DNA of 64,000 nt from positions 124,001 through 188,000 of the forward strand of contig MU119214.1 of the NCBI GenBank assembly GCA_014904845.1, read 5' to 3'. The translations under genes were made by a program, and so were the position numbers. Positions within the stretch are counted from its first letter, which is position 1. The number at the start of each line of letters is the position of its first letter. The notes beneath the pieces are model-generated. The model made no database searches. It worked only from the letters and a program-made list of their open reading frames with translations, and was not told where the DNA came from. This DNA comes from Acephala macrosclerotiorum. Taxonomy: Eukaryota > Ascomycota > Leotiomycetes > Helotiales > Mollisiaceae. Positions 24,355 to 33,945 of this stretch are shown piece after piece.

Positions 24355-24703
24355 ATGCCGACGCACCCAAGCTCAACATATGCGACCGATGGTTCAGCTA
24401 GAGGGTAAGTTCAAGCCCTCGAGGCTTTGGTTATTTGCTGACAAACCTAGGTCACCACCTCTTCCGGCGGTCTAATCCCTCACTGGGTACAACCCAGCCT
24501 CATTTAAGCTGTCCTCATCCAACGACTGTACTGCAGCACAAACTCTCGCAGCTCAACGCATTGCCGCATACCTCAACAACTCAATCGACAGTACGCCTTA
24601 CTACGAACACACCAAGACAACAATAAACATACTAGCAAAGACCAAAGACGTGAAGGCATACCTTGACAACTTCGACGAGACAATGAACAAGATTCAGAAC
24701 TAG
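24355..24703 (+). pseudogene. Small two-exon family protein, member 8, nonsense-broken
   Basis: Exon 1 at 24355-24404 (50 nt, ends GG|GTAAGT, phase 2), intron 24405-24450 (ends CCTAG), exon 2 at 24451-24703. The frame has a TAA at 24473-24475, codon 25 of 100, exactly where the 17.5 kb paralogue has CAA (P-L-P-x-V-Q-S-L-T-G). The rest of the frame is intact: R-I-A-A-Y-L-N-N, P-Y-Y-E-H-T-K, T-K-D-V-K-A-Y-L-D-N-F-D-E, stop at 24701. The change is C to T at CpA, the signature of repeat-induced point mutation, though a single event cannot prove it. An alternative is a short product from exon 1 only, or a downstream start. Splice sites and TATA box remain. Confidence 0.7.
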
Positions 24704-25408
24704 GACTTCTCTTATCAACACACAAAAGAGGATAAACAAGAATCAGCGAGAAGGGGTATAGATGGAGGTAAGTCAATCATCCATTTAGGCTGCGTATTTG
24801 AAAGGAGCTGACCAGGGACAAAGCGGTCTGGACATTTGACCGTTGGTCTAGGATATTGGTGACCTTGGCGGAAGAAGAGCATCGTCTCGGACGGCTTCCC
24901 ATGGAACACCGCCAACATTGCCATGCAAGACGAGTGTTTCTCACCCCACCCGGGTAGCTGGTACTGCTGCCCAGACCGCTCGTGGAGCAACATCGCCATC
25001 ACCAGGCATCACGACAAGTCCTCCGGGCCGGCATGCATTTCAAGCATACGCACCGAGCATCCTTCAAGAGAGGCGAGAACGCTAAACGTCTATGAGGCTG
25101 TCGTACATCTCAAACGGGAAAGGTAACTATACTAGATGTGCGCTTGAGTGGATGGAGCATCAGGAGCTCGAGAGGACGAGCCAATCATAACAGGAAAGTC
25201 AATCCGCATGCATGCAAGAGATGCCCCAGTTCCAAAGCTGGCGCAACGTGCTTCGCGTGTTCAATATCCTCAACCACAAGGGAGATTATTGTATGGAAGA
25301 GGTTGAAGAGCTGAGTGGGACATGCCACAGCGAGCAGAGCTAAAGAGGATAATGGAGCAGATGAAAGCAGAGAACGGAGCAGGCCAAGGAAAGAAACATA
25401 AATTGTCA
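24355..25408 (+). repeat. Segmental duplication, copy 2
   Basis: Same-orientation copy of 17450-18354, carrying the broken family gene and its downstream flank. It is longer by roughly 150 bp, mostly from inserted sequence between the GGTCTAGGATA and GTCCTCCGGGCCGG landmarks. Confidence 0.75.
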
Positions 25409-28079
25409 GTTCAGGTTCGCACGGTACGGAAGTAATAGGCCCTGTGAGCAGAACAGAAAATAAAAGCATTTGCGCCTTCTCCAGCCTCCACCTGCATGCT
25501 CTTTCATCTTTAGGCACGTTCCCCTCGTTTATATACCCTTAACTAGGCTTATCTCCCACACCACAACTTGCAGCGATAACTGTCCATAACAGGGTCGCAT
25601 TCCCAGCCAGATGCCAGCGACTATTCCATTCCTTGCCCTTGCTTCCAGAGCCGGAGCTTGAAGCCCTCCGCCATCGCGCGGGAGGTTTGACGGAATCATG
25701 GGCTTGTGTGTACGCGGCCTGCCTTGGGGCTGCTGGTAGTGATTTTCGTTGTCACATCTCGTATATTTCTCTCTCGCATGGCTAATGGTGGTTTTGTCTC
25801 ATTCGTAAAATCGTGAAGGTGGTTTGTGGGCTCATGGAGAATGGATTGTGGTCAAGAGGAGGTTTTTGGCCGTAATCTTAGCGTGGTCCACTGCGAAGTT
25901 GGCCGCACTAACCTAAATATAGGCATCAAGTCTATGTTCAAACGCGACCCGAGACCAAACGTCAGCAATACAACAACAATCACGGAGAAATCTCTACCAG
26001 CAATGGTATCGCACAACCAACACGTAGGCAATGCCCAAAATAACACCCAGCCCACGGAAGTCTACGAGACTTACGAGTCAGCCAGGCACCTCTTCATGTC
26101 AGACATCAAGAAAGTGCCTCGCCCCACCACTGAGCTCTTCCGAACAGAACACGAACACAGACACAAGGCCTAGTCCAAGGTCAATGGAAGATGGTCGTGG
26201 AAGAGCAAAGAGAAGCCGACAAACAGGAAGCTGCCGAGATCAAGGCCAGAAAGCTTGCGCGCGACAAACAGCGGCAAGAAACAATGCCTCGCGTGCAATG
26301 AATCACGAATCAGGGGACCGCGCTCATACCGCCAAAGCATGGCATTCCACAATTCTCTCTGAGATGCACATTTTCAAAGCCAAGGCCGCAAGATGTCCTC
26401 GGACAGAATCATAGGATCCCCAACCCATTTCAGGCTCAATCTCAGGTCTTACTCTGAAGCGGTACGTATAATAACGAGTTCTACGTCTGGATCGAGCCCA
26501 GATTGATAAGTGAGAAGAATGGCCTGCGGGTCTTAGAGCAGTGCAGGGATGCTCAAGCCTTCCTGCAGAGTTGGGAGTGCAAGCAAAAGAGTTTAATCAG
26601 AGCCTGCTCCCTTGCCGAATATTACGAATTGTGGAAGCTGACCAGCCAACTAATCCATGAAGTCAAGCAGACGTTCAGGAATAGAGTCGACGCATCTCAG
26701 GTCTCCAAGCAATTTAACAATACAGAAACTTTCTCAGGTCCCTTGAGAAAGAGACAGAAAATTGAAACAGGTGTCGCAAACCATTCTTAGCCACTCACAA
26801 TCGATGGCGATTTCGCCTTCTCCCAACCCACCAACTCCAATGGTGGTAATGGAAAGCTCGATTGATTTCTATAGCCTCCTTGTAGGTTCTGCCCCTTGTG
26901 GTTTCCCCTTGCCCTTTGCGGTTTGTCTCTCTCTAGTGGTGCCCTATGCAGTTGCTCCTTAAAGCCAGTCTTTCTGTAGACCTCTTGCCCTATATGCTGC
27001 CTGCCCTTTGCGGCCTGTCTCTTTACAAACACTTTAACCTCTTTGCAAGTCTGCCCTTTGTGGTTTATCTCCTATTCACTGTAGTAGATAGTTGAATGTT
27101 GCACTTCCTGAGCAAAGCTGTTCCCACTAAAGATGTCTGTGCTTACTGTGACTCGATTCCAATGCCTACTAATTCTAATCGCCATAAAGGCATAGTTGAA
27201 GGGCTTGGAGAAGATAATATCAAGGCCAAAGACTAGAGGGTTGCAGTTGAGACATACGCCCCCATAATGCGTGCACACATCAATGTCACCGCTCGAAGGC
27301 AGCAAGAAAATCATGTAGAAGAGTAACGAAAAAACATCAAACCCCAAATCAAAACCTCCTGCAGATGGCCTCAAAGCAATCAGTCAGCTCTCATGCTGGA
27401 GAGCAAACGTGAAGTGCGGACTCCCTCCTTCGGTCAAGCTTTCAACTACCCAGCTCTCTCTACGATTACGCATTTCCATCCAAGTCAGCCTGGTCCTTTT
27501 CTGTACTGCAGTCACAACTTTTGGCAACGAAAAAGTCCCAGGTTCTTTGGATCTTTGGCCCAATGATCCTAAATCCTCTGCACCTCGTGCAGGGATAGTG
27601 TACAAAGCGCAAGTACATTTCATGTATCATCCTTTTCGACTTGAGACAGAAAGCAACCGCTTACTCTCGGTGGCTGGAAGAACTACAACACTTGGGGCTT
27701 TTTTGCTCCCAAAAGTTGTGATTAGGACCCAGGAACTGGTCAGGCACCTGAATAGACTTCTGAACATGGGCGAGTGTTACTTATTTTGCTGCAGGCTGTG
27801 GAATCGGGACATACTTCTCATGGTCTCATCCAATTAATGCCCATTACTGCTCATTACTATTGCGGACTCAAGATGTGTTCTTCTCCTTGATCAATGTCTA
27901 GTCTCTTTCAATCTCTTAGCTGTCATTGGATTTTGTCCCAAGCTGGGCTCTCGAAGATACCGTGTCCAGTAGATGGGCACGACATTAGTTAATGATTATA
28001 TCCACTGAAAGATTGTGGGATATTGTAGACTCGTGAAACTCCAGGCGGGATTGGGAATTTAAGAATGCTGCTAATGCAT
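24704..28079. other. Gene-poor stretch with a degenerate repeat
   Basis: No supported gene. Around 26,170-26,290 (+) a Lys/Glu/Gln/Ala-rich helical frame (V-V-E-E-Q-R-E-A-D-K-Q) and at 26503-26790 (+) a 95-codon frame without an ATG look like possible decayed coding sequence, but I cannot name them. The repeat at 26889-27071 is listed separately. Confidence 0.4.
26889..27071. repeat. Degenerate TGCCCTTTG-type repeat
   Basis: About six imperfect copies of a TGCCCTTTGYGGTTTGTCTC-like unit occur within roughly 180 bp, at irregular spacing. No function is evident. Confidence 0.55.
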
Positions 28080-28721
28080 TGGAATGTATACTAACACGGT
28101 CTAGTCAGTCAATTAATCAATCAATCGAACCATCCTCCTCCCCAGGTCTCTCCTCTTTCAAATTCAACCTCAACTTCGGGGAAACCTTCCTCTCGAAGTC
28201 TCGCAGGCACCCTTTTCTAAACGGGCAGATAGACAGGTGGGTCAATGCTCCAATCAACGGTGATCAAGATGACGACAGGATTATTTGATGGATCTTTTGT
28301 ATCAAAACCGAGTCTGATAAGATCTATCGACCAGACATTGCCGCTTAACTCGGAGGAATCGATAAGATTCTAGAACTCATCCTCGAGAGCTTTTTTAAAC
28401 ACCTTTGTGAATGGGGTGTTTGCCTCGTCGTGGCCAATGGTCTTCAGGCCGACAGTCGATACCCAACGAGTTCCACAATCACGCATGCCTGGCCGAGCCA
28501 CTCGTTTCCCCCCAAAGGCTAGCAGAATTCTAAGACGCAGTTTCTTTGGTCCACAGCTGGGCACCCCTTGAGAAATGGGTTCTGATGTACAAGGTCAGGT
28601 TCACTCCAGGTTCAGGGTCGCGACCGCTATGACGATAGACTAGATCTTTTGATTTAACCTCTATTCGATGCTTGCTAATCCGCAAGTTAGCATTTAATTT
28701 AAAGGCTGAAAATAATTGCAA
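28080..28721 (-). pseudogene. Possible decayed coding remnant
   Basis: On the minus strand, frames at 28530-28721 and 28370-28564, then one to about 28,150 (N-P-V-V-I-L-I-T-V-D), look protein-like but are interrupted by stops and frame changes. The I-L-I-T-V-D pattern recalls a repetitive fungal gene family of unknown function, from memory only. It could equally be chance. Confidence 0.25.
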
Positions 28722-29138
28722 AGTGTGGAAAGTACCTCAGGATGTTATATATCTCCTCCTGTAGTTGTGGGCTTTGAAATTTACGCCAATCATCACTGGA
28801 TTGTGGAATAGAACTTTCAGTTAATGGAAGAAGCTTAAGTGCAGGCGCACAGACTCTGTAGGTAAATTAGTAAGGTTGTATTATTTTCATGAATGTTACC
28901 TCTTTTCCGGGCTCGGCATCTAACCGATTCATACTCGCCGTGTTTAGAAGTCTATCCGGCTGCTCAAGAGACATTCGTGTCTAGAAGAACTAGATAGTTT
29001 GGGACATTTTCGCTGCTGAGAGTCATGACTATAGTCTAGAAACTCGTCACACGGATACACTTCTGAACGAGAACAATGCATCGCGGAAAAGCACGAAACC
29101 CCTTCTCAACCTTCACCCACTCTCACTTCTCACTCACC

Positions 29139-30221
29139 TCATTCGTACCCATAACAGAACTGTCCCCCATCAACTCTCATAACCTCACCAACCAACTTTT
29201 CTATTCCCAAAATTCCCCAATTCGCAACCATACTCAACGTAACCTCACTCCCAAGCGGATTGAAAATCCTATCCGTCCCATTCAAAGCCCAAACCCTCTC
29301 ACCCCCCTCACCACCATTTTGCCACAACCACCAAACCCAATCAATCGCCCCATGATGTAGGTAGAAAGCCGGATCCAACGGACTCGCAAAAAAATCTTGC
29401 AACCCCAAACCCAACGCAAAATGCCCACCACCATGAACACCCAAACCAGTTCCTACCCCATTCAACCTCTCCTGAAACCCCACTATCGTTTCCGACGCCA
29501 ACAAGTCATCCACTGCTGTCTAATTCTAATATCTCGTTGAAATGTAGTTATTCAAATCCCTAATCAGACAATGAGGATTATAAGCACTCCAATTCGACAG
29601 TAAAATACCCTCGAAAGCAAGCGCATATTCAAAAGGCCCAAGATTCATACTATGATTAACAAACGGCCCATCAAGCACACACCCACCACCCGTGCCATGC
29701 GGAAGCGAAGCCCCTGGTCCCAATGTATAATTCTGTGGATCCACAAGCTTCGCGCCATCACCAGATAAACTCGTATCGCTCCCATCAAACAGTGGCAAGG
29801 ATGAAAGATTCGAAGCACAAAGCGGTCAATTCCAATAAGGTTGTGAGCCTGTGAATCCGCATTCGTCTCATAGGGCTTTTTCGTAAAGCCAGACGACGTT
29901 TCGGTGCCAGGGGAGGAAAAGACCGTCGAGATGGATGGAGAGGGTTAGGTTTATATACATTGCAGCAAAGTCATCAAAGCGGGATTTGGAGCCTGGAACG
30001 GAGGAGAAGTTTGAGGGGAGGGATTGTAGGCATAGCGCGGCGTCGATGTATTCTCGCCGTTGAGGTTTTGTGAGTGCAGACCTGGTTGTTAGCTAAGTTA
30101 TGGAGGAGTTTGGAGCTTACCATTCTTTTCAAGTGTTGGCTCTCTCTTCGGAGTTACAGGAGGAAAGACAAAGGGTGGCTTGCAGCAGCGCCGCGATCAT
30201 CAGAAATGCTAATTTCGCCAT
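29139..30221 (-). pseudogene. Tyrosinase (type-3 copper) pseudogene
   Basis: The frame encodes a secreted tyrosinase-like phenol oxidase: signal peptide (M-A-K-L-A-F-L-M-I-A-A-L-L), intron 30082-30120 (39 nt), the CuA region with F-L-P-W-H-R, the P-Y-W-N-W block, CuB with V-H-G-G-G-H and A-F-Y-L-H-H-G-A-I-D, and a C-terminal F-C-Y-G-Y-E. It would be 347 residues, normal for short fungal secreted tyrosinases. It is broken by five in-frame stops: TGA at 30131-30129, 29870-29868 and 29828-29826, TAG at 29528-29526 and 29522-29520. There is no frameshift. Each stop is one C-to-T or G-to-A step from a sensible codon (CGA, CGA, TGG, CAG, CAG). Where tyrosinases carry the first CuA histidine (A-M-H-I-N) this reads Tyr (TAT, 29957-29955), again one C-to-T step. 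RIP is the likely cause. Confidence 0.88.
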
Positions 30222-31279
30222 TTGATTGATCGGCCGCGATATACTGCAATGGGACAACGACGGAAAGAGCGAATTGAGGCGATGCGACTTTTATAAGGTA
30301 ATGGACGAGATCTGGGCTTTTCCATGCATGTCACGGCAGCAGTACCTACGAGGGCTAGACTCCCATGTGATGGTACGCGACTTGCGAAAAACCCATGCAA
30401 AAAGCCTAAAGAATGGTTGGTTCGTCTTATGTCAACCATTCGGCCAATCCGAAGACTGCAGTTGGCATTGTGGCGGTAAGTCCTGGCCAGGAGACCAGAG
30501 GTAATTGTCCCATTAGTCGTGGGTGATTCAAATGCCGATCGGGATACGATATTAGGTAGCATGATTAGCAGCGGATAATTATCAGTCCGAAGTAATAGGT
30601 AAAATGCTGATAGCAACTCGGGAGAATATCTTTCTGGGACAAACATGCTCGGCTCCATACCGCTTGAGGCTCTGATTCCCGAAGTGGTGCGGGGTATCAA
30701 GGTCAATTCCACGAGCGAGGAAAGAATACCCTGTACAAATAGACGTTCGTCAAGAACCACAAGTAAGCAAAACGATTTCACGGACTCTTACTCTTTCTTG
30801 TCCTGGTTATTTTGATGTTGCTCGATGTCGGTCGTAGTCTAATTGTTTATGTTGTTTCTTCATGCAGTCTCCCACTTGCCGATGACAGGATTCTCCCGAG
30901 ATCTTTTTAAATCCACGAAATATCAAAGACCTAGAGCGCCAAAATAATAGTGTATGCTGGAATGAAAACTGACTCTGCAGTTACTCACTTGAGAGATAGA
31001 CCCAGGGCACAAAGCCAAACAGTTTTGAAGATTAAACGAAGAGGAATGCAATTTTTGCAACCAATGAATGGAAGAAAATGGAAACTCAGAAGACAGCATA
31101 GGAAAACTTCAGAAGCTTGTTCACGCCTTCTATTGAAGAGCAACAGCATGCTCACAACCCTAAGCTTGATCCCTGCCATAATTGAACATTATCATTAAAC
31201 GTTATTCTACCAGTAGAGCCGTATCCAAGCATCCCCACACCAGAGCTCCGTCGCTAAATGCTGCACTATGCATATTGTA
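30222..31279. other. Intergenic, tyrosinase promoter side
   Basis: A 190-codon minus-strand ORF at 30209-30781 overlaps the tyrosinase start region and resembles nothing known; I treat it as spurious. No repeat was seen. Confidence 0.5.
30290..30295 (-). promoter_or_regulatory. TATA box of the tyrosinase pseudogene
   Basis: TATAAA on the minus strand, 69 nt upstream of the ATG at 30221, in CCTTATAAAA context. Confidence 0.45.
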
Positions 31280-32569
31280 TCATCTCGTTCCAGGTATCGT
31301 AAGCGTATAAGGTAAATCGCCCTCTGTATTCGACCTGCTAAGCTTGATGACACTGCTTTCACTCGTCGACCTCAGACTCTCACTCGAACTTGCACTGATA
31401 GCGTACGGTCTCCGGCTCTGTGCAAAAGTGCTTGGTGATCTTGATATCGCACGCTTTTTACTTCTCGGTGTAGCTGGAGCTGTACTGAATTCTTGAGCTC
31501 TTTTCGATGGCGTAGTATCGGTATACCGAGATGGTGCTGTTCGAACGGTTCCCTCATGACTACTCACGCTACGATTTGATGCCAAAGACCGACTTCGCGG
31601 TGTTACTGGAGTCGCAGGTGCCCCATCATCATCAACATCACTTCCTGCCGTATCGATGGCCAACTCTGCTAAGACTACCGGGCTAACAGTATCCATATTC
31701 CTCAGCAATTCCGCAAAATGCCCCATAAGATCTCGAAATTGTTGTTCTGTCAGTGGTCGTCCAGAGAATCGTGCATACTCGTATTGGGCAAGGAATTTCG
31801 CAGCCTGGGAAGGATCTTTGAGGACACCGATAGTCGAGAGTTGACTAATATAGTCGCGTAGACCCATTGCAGCCGGTCGTTGTAATACTTCAACTGCTCG
31901 AACATCGGGTAATGGAGGCTCGGTTTGAGGATCCACTGGCGCTAAAGAGACTGCTCTGGCTTCAATAAGATGTGGCAGCTCCAGAATAACCGTAATATAC
32001 TGCAAACCTGGTAAATCTGATGAAGTTGGTGATGCCCAACCATTATGAGATATTTCTCCCCAGACAGGACGTGGAGGTGGAACAGTCACAACGTGCTCGT
32101 TCTCATCTGCATGCTTTCGATGAAATAAGCCATGTTTTTCTTGCTTCTCAGGTTCATCTTCTGCAGAAACGGCGACAGGGTCTTTGTTCTCCGGTTCAGA
32201 TACGATAGCGGGCGGTTCTGAAGGTATACGCGGTCGTGCATCCCACGATATTGTCGCACTTCGGTGAAGTGAAGCAACAATCATTTTCCGAACCTTCTTA
32301 TCCACTTCCCCCTTCTCAATCGGTATCCAGCTCTTCGGTATTGCATTCAGCACGGTTTTATTTGTCCATAGTCGCGAAAAGTAGATGATCAAGCCGAAGC
32401 CAACGGTGGCAGCATAGCAGGCAACGATGACGGGGATATAATTCCGGTTACTGCTCAATGCTTGTCTGATAGCATCGCCCGGGGATATGGCCAAGCCCAC
32501 AATGAGGAGAAGACTCAGTATTGTGAATACGCTGCCGTACCACCATCGAAATAGTGTATGTCCTTTCAT
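31280..32569 (-). CDS. Dlt1-like (defect at low temperature protein 1) membrane protein
   Basis: Homologue of the fungal Dlt1 family, named for a yeast mutant with poor growth in the cold; the molecular role is not established. Single exon, 429 residues, ATG at 32569. Two N-terminal membrane helices (about residues 10-28, G-S-V-F-T-I-L-S-L-L-L-I-V-G, and 44-65, Y-I-P-V-I-V-A-C-Y-A) are followed by the conserved region that includes I-P-K-S-W-I-P and K-V-R-K-M-I (residues about 78-105). A second conserved block around residues 165-300 contains L-P-G-L-Q-Y, the L-R-D-Y-I-S-Q-L helix and Y-E-Y-A-R-F-S-G-R-P. The last 120 residues are Ser/Arg/Thr-rich and probably disordered, with many S/T-P sites. 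Two membrane spans then a cytosolic tail is the expected topology. Confidence 0.85.
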   Translation of the reverse strand: MKGHTLFRWWYGSVFTILSLLLIVGLAISPGDAIRQALSSNRNYIPVIVACYAATVGFGLIIYFSRLWTNKTVLNAIPKSWIPIEKGEVDKKVRKMIVASLHRSATISWDARPRIPSEPPAIVSEPENKDPVAVSAEDEPEKQEKHGLFHRKHADENEHVVTVPPPRPVWGEISHNGWASPTSSDLPGLQYITVILELPHLIEARAVSLAPVDPQTEPPLPDVRAVEVLQRPAAMGLRDYISQLSTIGVLKDPSQAAKFLAQYEYARFSGRPLTEQQFRDLMGHFAELLRNMDTVSPVVLAELAIDTAGSDVDDDGAPATPVTPRSRSLASNRSVSSHEGTVRTAPSRYTDTTPSKRAQEFSTAPATPRSKKRAISRSPSTFAQSRRPYAISASSSESLRSTSESSVIKLSRSNTEGDLPYTLTIPGTR

Positions 32570-33945
32570 CGCGGCAACATGGTCTGTAGAGCCTCTAGGC
32601 TTAAGCAGCTCCCAGTTGAGAGCTCGTCATCAAGGGAGGGAGACTCGCGGGTATATTCGTATCGCAGTCGCATAGAGTCGCTGTATTAAGGTATAGAGAT
32701 GGCGATAACATAGACGCGCATTGGGATGCGTTGAAGTGCATGCTGTGATTGTGAACTGCGGTGATGTTGATGAAAATGATGCTAAGTCAGCAAGCGCTAG
32801 GCCTAAAATGAACATCAGTAAGCCACATTTGAGCCACACTTTCGTCTCAAAATCTCCGACTTTTCTCTTCCAACAACTTCAACTTTCTCACATACAACAA
32901 TAGAGTTCGTTGGCAACTCTCTCATGACCTGCCTAATACGGTATCGAGGAAGGTAATAAGACAGAAATTCGAGTTTGTGCCACGGCAGCCGTCCAACGAT
33001 GTGGCTTCTAGAACGCCTCCAAATTTTCATGTCAGAGAATCGGGAACCCTCTTATCTAGACGGCGGATCATCAAGAGTTTACGGGAAATGCTCTTCGGCC
33101 CGCATTTCTCCAATCATCAACCCCACGTGCAATCTCACAGCAGTTCGGACGAGGATGTAACGTCCCCATCATCCCAGCCTCTCACCTCGAAAGCTCACCA
33201 AGATGGGTCACGCGAGTCTCAGGCAGCCAGCAGTTAGCCGTTTCCACAAGCTTGTCTCCCCACCATCAATGAGGTCAGAGGCACATTCCACGGCATCCAT
33301 GGTGTTCAAGCATACGCCGCAACCGTACAACATTTCTTTTTCCTAGGCTCAGTTCATGAGAAGTTGAGGACGACAAGAAATTTGGTGCTCAAGCCTTCAC
33401 GGTGACATTTGCCAGGACCCTGTTCTGACCTCGAGAGTGGGGAAGATGGCCCCAAACCCTAGCGTTTTGCATTCCTGGCCAACAAATCAGACGGTAGATG
33501 GTCAGAAAACATGCAAGCAAACGACCCCTCTTCAAACCAACCTTGCACTGAATTGGTAACAACATACAGACTCTGCAGATAGATCTCCCAAGCTGCACTG
33601 GGTTGGATCCAAAGATCCAAGAAAGCTGGTCGGGAAAGCCAAGTGGCCAATCAACTGCCTGCGTGCAGGTCTTGAGACAAGGTTGCAGCTTCATAGCTTC
33701 GATCTAATCCCCGCAACACTTTCGGGCTTGCCGCGGCCTATTGTACATTGGGAATCCAAGATAAAGGTAATTTGGTCCGCTCGCTGGTCGGTTGATCTTC
33801 CGACGTCTCTACTACTGTCTTTGCTACTTCTTCAGTCGTTCTTTCCTCCTCTGCTCTTCGACCGTTGGACCGAAGTCAGGAGATTAACAGAAACCTCAAT
33901 ATCTCCACAACTTCGTGTATATATCTGCGAATCGACTATTCAAAC
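32570..33945. other. Intergenic between divergent Dlt1 and MFS genes
   Basis: A plus-strand frame without an ATG runs from about 32832 to 33237 and ends in a Ser-rich tail (S-S-S-D-E-D-V-T-S-P-S-S). It could be an exon of an unmodelled gene, but I found no consistent first exon. The rest holds the promoters of the flanking genes. Confidence 0.4.

Noticed and set aside
30209..30781. 190-codon minus-strand ORF upstream of the tyrosinase
   Set aside because: It overlaps the tyrosinase start and its promoter and has no recognisable composition or motif.
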